From: Deltaproteobacteria bacterium
GTDB taxonomy: Bacteria > Desulfobacterota > Binatia > Binatales > Binataceae
Assembly: GCA_003161515.1 (NCBI GenBank)
Contig: PMOH01000435.1
Coordinates: forward strand, 9,776 to 16,005
Reading direction: 5' to 3'
DNA length: 6,230 nucleotides
Notes under the pieces: generated by a model
Databases searched by the model: none
Seen by the model: only the letters and a program-made list of their open reading frames with translations
Told to the model about the DNA's origin: nothing
Program-made: the position numbers and the translations under genes
Part shown: positions 3,798 through 6,230 of the stretch, one piece after another
How positions within the stretch are numbered: position 1 is the stretch's first letter
Layout of the letters: each line of letters starts with the position of its first letter

Positions 3798-5165
3798 CTA
3801 CGAGCGGTCCGAGGCGAAGCGTTCGAGTTTGTTGTACAAAGTCTTGGCGCTCACCCCGAGTATTTCCGCCGCGCGAGTCTTGTTGCCGGAGGTGAACTCG
3901 ATGGTACGCGAGATCATCTGCTTCTCGACGTCGTCTATGGAGGTGCCCAGCGGGATCTTAATGAAGCCGCCGTCGCCACCGCCGTTGGCCGCGCGAAAAT
4001 CATCGGGCAAATCGGCCTTGCGGATGGTGCGGCCCTCGCACACGATCAGCGCGCGCTCGATCACGTTGCGCAACTGGCGCACATTGCCCGGCCACGGATG
4101 CGCCTGCAGCGACTTCATGCACTCCTCATCGACACCGGTCACGTCCTTCTTGTTCTGCGTCGCGTAGTGATTGACGAACATCTGCGCAAGCTGCGGCAAG
4201 TCGTCGATACGCTCGCGCAGTGGCGGCAGCACGATCGTGAAAACGTTCAGCCGGTAGAACAGATCCGAGCGCAGCTTGCCCTCGCGCACCGCCTGCTCGA
4301 TGTCCCGATTCGACGACGCCAGCACTCGCACGTCCAGCGGGATCTCAGTAGTGCCGCCGACCCGGCGCAATCGCTGCTCTTCAATAACGCGCAGCAGCTT
4401 GGGCTGTAACTCGGCTTTCATCTCGGTCAACTCGTCGAGCAGCAAGGTGCCGCCGTTGGCGACCTCGAAACATCCTTCCTTGCGCCGGTCGGCGCCGGTG
4501 AAGGAGCCGCGCTCGTGACCGAACAGCTCGCTCTCCATCAGGGTCTCGGGAATCGCCGCGCAGTTGACCGGGACGTAAGCCCCGTCGCGGCGCGGTGAAA
4601 GTTCATGAATCGTGCGCGCCACCAGCTCTTTGCCAGTGCCGCTCTCGCCGGTTATCACCACTGACGCCGACGACTGTGCCAGGCGCTCGATCGCGGTGAT
4701 AACTTTCCGCATCGGCATCGAGCGTCCGAACAGCGGCCCCAGCTCGCCCACTTCGGCCAGGCGCCGGCGGAGTGTGCTGTTCTCTTCGCGAATATTGATG
4801 TTGTCGGCGATATTCTTAAGCACGCGCTGCACATGGGCCGGATCAACCGGCTTGCGCATGTAGTCGATTGCGCCCTGCTTGAGCGCCTCGACCGCATCGG
4901 GTATCTCGCCCTGCCCCGAGATCATGATGGTAGGCAGATGGAGGCCGAGCTCATGGATGTCATGCAGCAGCTCGAGGCCACCCTTGCGCGGCATCCGTAG
5001 ATCCGAGAGCAGGATATGCGGGTCGAAGCTGCGGATCAGCTCAAGCGCCCGCACGCCGTCCTCCGCAATCTCACCGCGGAATCCCCATGCCTCCAGGGAT
5101 TCGCGCCATTCCTCGTGCATGTTGACGTCGTCTTCGGCGATCAGGACTCGAATCTCATTTGCCAT
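3798..5165 (-). CDS. NtrC-family sigma-54-dependent response regulator
   Basis: A 455-residue activator with the full three-part layout. The receiver domain (about 5-120) has acidic E11-D12-D13, phosphoacceptor D55 in L-L-S-D-L-R-M-P, S83 and K105 in R-K-P. The AAA+ sigma-54 interaction domain (about 145-380) has Walker A G-E-S-G-T-G-K-E at 173-180, the sigma-54 contact loop G-S-F-T-G-A at 220-225 (Ser for the usual Ala, a known variant) and Walker B L-L-L-D-E-L at 240-245; L-R-S-D-L-F-Y-R-L-N follows. A Fis-type helix-turn-helix (N-K-T-R-A-A-E-I-L-G-V-S-A-K-T-L-Y-N-K-L) ends the protein at about 428-447. ATG 5165 is chosen because the receiver starts at once; the upstream frame (to 5237) adds residues without a ribosome binding site, whereas GGGA lies at 5176-5173. 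No histidine kinase is in the window. It is flanked by sigma-54 boxes on both sides and is the likely controller of the local set. Its own promoter is not clear. Confidence 0.95.
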   Translation of the reverse strand: MANEIRVLIAEDDVNMHEEWRESLEAWGFRGEIAEDGVRALELIRSFDPHILLSDLRMPRKGGLELLHDIHELGLHLPTIMISGQGEIPDAVEALKQGAIDYMRKPVDPAHVQRVLKNIADNINIREENSTLRRRLAEVGELGPLFGRSMPMRKVITAIERLAQSSASVVITGESGTGKELVARTIHELSPRRDGAYVPVNCAAIPETLMESELFGHERGSFTGADRRKEGCFEVANGGTLLLDELTEMKAELQPKLLRVIEEQRLRRVGGTTEIPLDVRVLASSNRDIEQAVREGKLRSDLFYRLNVFTIVLPPLRERIDDLPQLAQMFVNHYATQNKKDVTGVDEECMKSLQAHPWPGNVRQLRNVIERALIVCEGRTIRKADLPDDFRAANGGGDGGFIKIPLGTSIDDVEKQMISRTIEFTSGNKTRAAEILGVSAKTLYNKLERFASDRS

Positions 5166-5375
5166 TGTATTTTCCCGGAAAACCGCCCCAGTCAGTTTCA
5201 GGTTCTGCCGATGGATTGCAATATTCATGCGCAACAATTACAAAGCCAAAAAATACAATGAATATCTGGATATCTGCGCCTTAAAAGCCGCGAACGATCC
5301 AATTCAAAGTCCGTAATTATTACCGGCATCCCCAGCGAGATTGCCGAATTCCTCCGTCCGCCATGCCCTATTCAG

Positions 5376-5391
5376 TGGCAGACGACTTGCT
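5376..5391 (+). promoter_or_regulatory. Sigma-54 promoter of the small membrane-protein operon
   Basis: The box TGGCAGACGACTTGCT matches TGGCA, the exact GG-N10-GC and TTGCT; only positions six and seven differ from TGGCACG. It is followed by TTAATTAAA, an easily melted stretch. The start site is predicted near 5402, giving a leader of about 47 bases before ATG 5449. The box lies about 210 bases from the divergent regulator start. Confidence 0.82.
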
Positions 5392-5448
5392 TTAATTAAA
5401 CTTAGAAAGCTGCTTCCGCAAACTTCACTTATAGGAAGGTCCCAGAAA

Positions 5449-5661
5449 ATGAATACGTCAAAAGTGGATATGGACGATATGATCGACAGCGGCCGTGAGA
5501 AGTTCAATGACATGGCTGAGCAGGGAATGGAGTACGTTTCGTCGGCCAACTCGTTTCTGGTTGATTTCGTTCGCGACGAGCCTCTGATCGCAATCGCCAG
5601 CGCGTTCGCAATCGGCTATGTCGCGGCCCGAATGCTCAACTTCATCACCGCCAAACGGTAA
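5449..5661 (+). CDS. DUF883-like small membrane protein, first gene of the operon
   Basis: A 70-residue protein with a charged amphipathic N-terminal half (M-D-D-M-I-D-S-G-R-E-K-F at 8-19) and one membrane span at about 44-66: E-P-L-I-A-I-A-S-A-F-A-I-G-Y-V-A-A-R-M-L. A helical, Ala-rich N-terminal part followed by P, small residues and a glycine-containing span resembles the ElaB/YqjD/DUF883 group of stationary-phase, membrane-anchored proteins, but the typical double-Arg end is replaced by A-K-R. The frame is open from 5341, but ATG 5449 is preferred because AGGAAGG (5433-5439) precedes it by nine bases and the sigma-54 box at 5376-5391 puts the transcript start near 5402. The next gene starts five bases after the stop. 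Family assignment moderate, function unknown. Confidence 0.8.
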   Translation: MNTSKVDMDDMIDSGREKFNDMAEQGMEYVSSANSFLVDFVRDEPLIAIASAFAIGYVAARMLNFITAKR

Positions 5662-5666
5662 TCGTC

Positions 5667-5909
5667 ATGGAATCTCATCGGGACGACTACGCCGAAGAGT
5701 TGCGAGAGAAGATTGCCGAGAATCCGCAGCGGGCCGTTGCGCTCGCCGTACTTGGTGGGTTTGCGATCGGCGGCGGATTGAGCAACCGGACATCGTTTCA
5801 GATCATCCTGATGGTGCTCGAAGGGTTACTCGGAGACCGATTAATTCCCACGATAGTTTCGAAGACGAATCACGATGGCAATAGCAGACGATCTAGAAAC
5901 AAAGATTGA
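5667..5909 (+). CDS. Small membrane protein, second gene of the operon
   Basis: An 80-residue protein with a short acidic and basic N terminus (R-D-D-Y-A-E-E-L-R-E-K-I), then E-N-P-Q-R-A-V-A-L-A-V-L-G-G-F-A-I-G-G-G-L at 18-38. That pattern is the proline plus glycine-rich span of DUF883-type proteins. A second hydrophobic stretch (F-Q-I-I-L-M-V-L-E-G-L-L-G) runs about 44-56, and the tail is polar. ATG 5667 lies only five bases after the preceding stop and has no good ribosome binding site of its own, so translation is probably coupled. Its last 35 bases overlap the next gene in another frame, leaving a tail (D-G-N-S-R-R-S-R-N-K-D) that may be under weak selection. I know no specific family. 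Confidence 0.74.
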   Translation: MESHRDDYAEELREKIAENPQRAVALAVLGGFAIGGGLSNRTSFQIILMVLEGLLGDRLIPTIVSKTNHDGNSRRSRNKD

Positions 5910-6177
5910 GATAGAGGACGCCAAGGAAGACCTGCGCGACGCGCTGCACGAGATGAACAATCGTGTAGAGGAAGGCGTCGCCAAGCTGCGTCCCGACCGT
6001 GGCATCCGCCAGCATCCGGTGACCAGCGCGTGCATCGCAGGCGCACTGGGATTCGCGCTCGGAGCGGATTCGGGCGAGGTCGCATTCATAGGCCTGTTAC
6101 TTCTGGGCGGCGCCATGGTGCTTAACCGTGAACATCTTGCCAGTGAACATAGGGCCGGCAAATCCGATGAAAGCTAA
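5875..6177 (+). CDS. Small membrane protein with N-terminal amphipathic helix, third gene of the operon
   Basis: A 100-residue protein. Residues about 5-38 form a highly charged amphipathic helix, likely coiled coil (D-L-E-T-K-I-E-I-E-D-A-K-E-D-L-R-D-A-L). After R-Q-H-P come two hydrophobic segments: V-T-S-A-C-I-A-G-A-L-G-F-A-L-G at 49-63 and V-A-F-I-G-L-L-L-L-G-G-A-M-V-L at 69-83. The tail is short and charged. The layout resembles DUF883/YqjD-like membrane-anchored proteins, with P-x11-F-A-L-G echoing the two genes before it. ATG 5875 lies 35 bases inside the preceding gene and has only a poor ribosome binding site, consistent with translational coupling in a tightly packed operon. No firm family; function unknown. 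Confidence 0.76.
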   Translation: MAIADDLETKIEIEDAKEDLRDALHEMNNRVEEGVAKLRPDRGIRQHPVTSACIAGALGFALGADSGEVAFIGLLLLGGAMVLNREHLASEHRAGKSDES

Positions 6178-6230
6178 CCACAATAACATCACGGTCGAGC
6201 GGCAGCCTCGCGACGAGGAATTGCCGGAGC
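6167..6230 (+). CDS. Start of a fourth operon gene, cut by the right window edge
   Basis: An open frame runs from ATG 6167 to the end of the window, 21 codons, beginning M-K-A-N-H-N-N-I-T-V-E-R and hydrophilic throughout. It overlaps the preceding gene by 11 bases, the same packing seen between the second and third genes, which supports it being real. Too little is visible to name a family. YqjD-like genes are often followed by a YqjE-type holin-like membrane protein, which would be my guess. Confidence 0.5.
   Translation, partial: MKANHNNITVERQPRDEELPE

Noticed and set aside
5256..5277. Direct repeat of ATATCTG near 5261-5275
   Set aside because: Two seven-base AT-rich copies in an intergenic region are not enough to claim a binding site or recombination site.
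3701..5291. A shared enhancer motif upstream of the sigma-54 boxes
   Set aside because: The palindromes at 1744-1762, 3701-3721 and the near-palindrome at 5276-5291 do not resemble each other by eye. A motif-finding run over these regions and their homologues would be needed to claim a common site.
5276..5301. Two overlapping minus-strand GG-N10-GC matches (5301-5286 and around 5291-5276) upstream of the response regulator
   Set aside because: Both lack the TT of the -12 element (CGGCT and GCGCA) and would give a leader of about 100 bases. At this GC content, spacing-only matches are expected by chance, so autoregulation by sigma-54 is not claimed.
3790..5316. Long plus-strand frames opposite the response regulator (for example 3790-4167, 4098-4409, 4879-5316)
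   Set aside because: They are antisense shadows of a well-conserved coding region, rich in Arg and Ser without domains or ribosome binding sites.
1..6230. Mobile element, phage, CRISPR or RNA gene
   Set aside because: No transposase, integrase, terminal inverted repeats with target duplication, regularly spaced repeats, or tRNA or rRNA sequence could be recognised. The small genes are typical host stress-type genes.

Overview
The window looks like chromosomal DNA of a Gram-negative bacterium of fairly high GC content, perhaps a soil or sediment member of the Proteobacteria, Desulfobacterota or Binatota. The evidence is a lipobox lipoprotein, a periplasmic BON protein with a signal peptide, an NtrC-type sigma-54 activator and strong AGGAGG-type ribosome binding sites. 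The exact taxon cannot be fixed from the sequence. No rRNA, tRNA, CRISPR array, transposase or phage gene is visible.

Layout. The left edge (1-297) holds two tiny membrane-protein genes on the minus strand: a DUF3309-type gene cut by the window edge and a 26-residue single-span protein. A class I SAM methyltransferase follows on the plus strand (315-1169). Next come two very small minus-strand genes, a lysine-rich DUF6496 protein (1239-1439) and a 28-residue SEC-C zinc-motif protein (1562-1648), with a terminator between them. A DUF799/GNA1162-like lipoprotein (1906-2862, plus) converges on a CsbD-BON operon (3603-2928, minus) at a bidirectional terminator. A full-length sigma-54-dependent response regulator (5165-3798, minus) lies directly upstream of csbD. 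A divergent operon of at least four small, mostly membrane-associated proteins (5449 to the right edge, plus) completes the window.

How the parts may work together. The main observation is a set of sigma-54 (RpoN) -24/-12 promoter boxes. Three match TGGC-N7-TTGCW exactly: in front of the SEC-C gene (1702-1687), csbD-BON (3685-3670) and the small membrane-protein operon (5376-5391). Two more keep the invariant GG-N10-GC with good flanks, in front of the lipoprotein (1856-1871) and the 26-residue protein (297-282). A weak one precedes the DUF6496 gene. All point the right way and sit 24-56 bases, by predicted start site, from well-placed Shine-Dalgarno sequences. The only sigma-54 activator visible is in the middle of the group. 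I infer a compact local RpoN regulon for envelope or general stress, in which one response regulator switches on small stress proteins (CsbD, BON, DUF883-like, DUF3309, SEC-C, DUF6496) and a lipoprotein. The activating signal and the partner kinase are not in the window.
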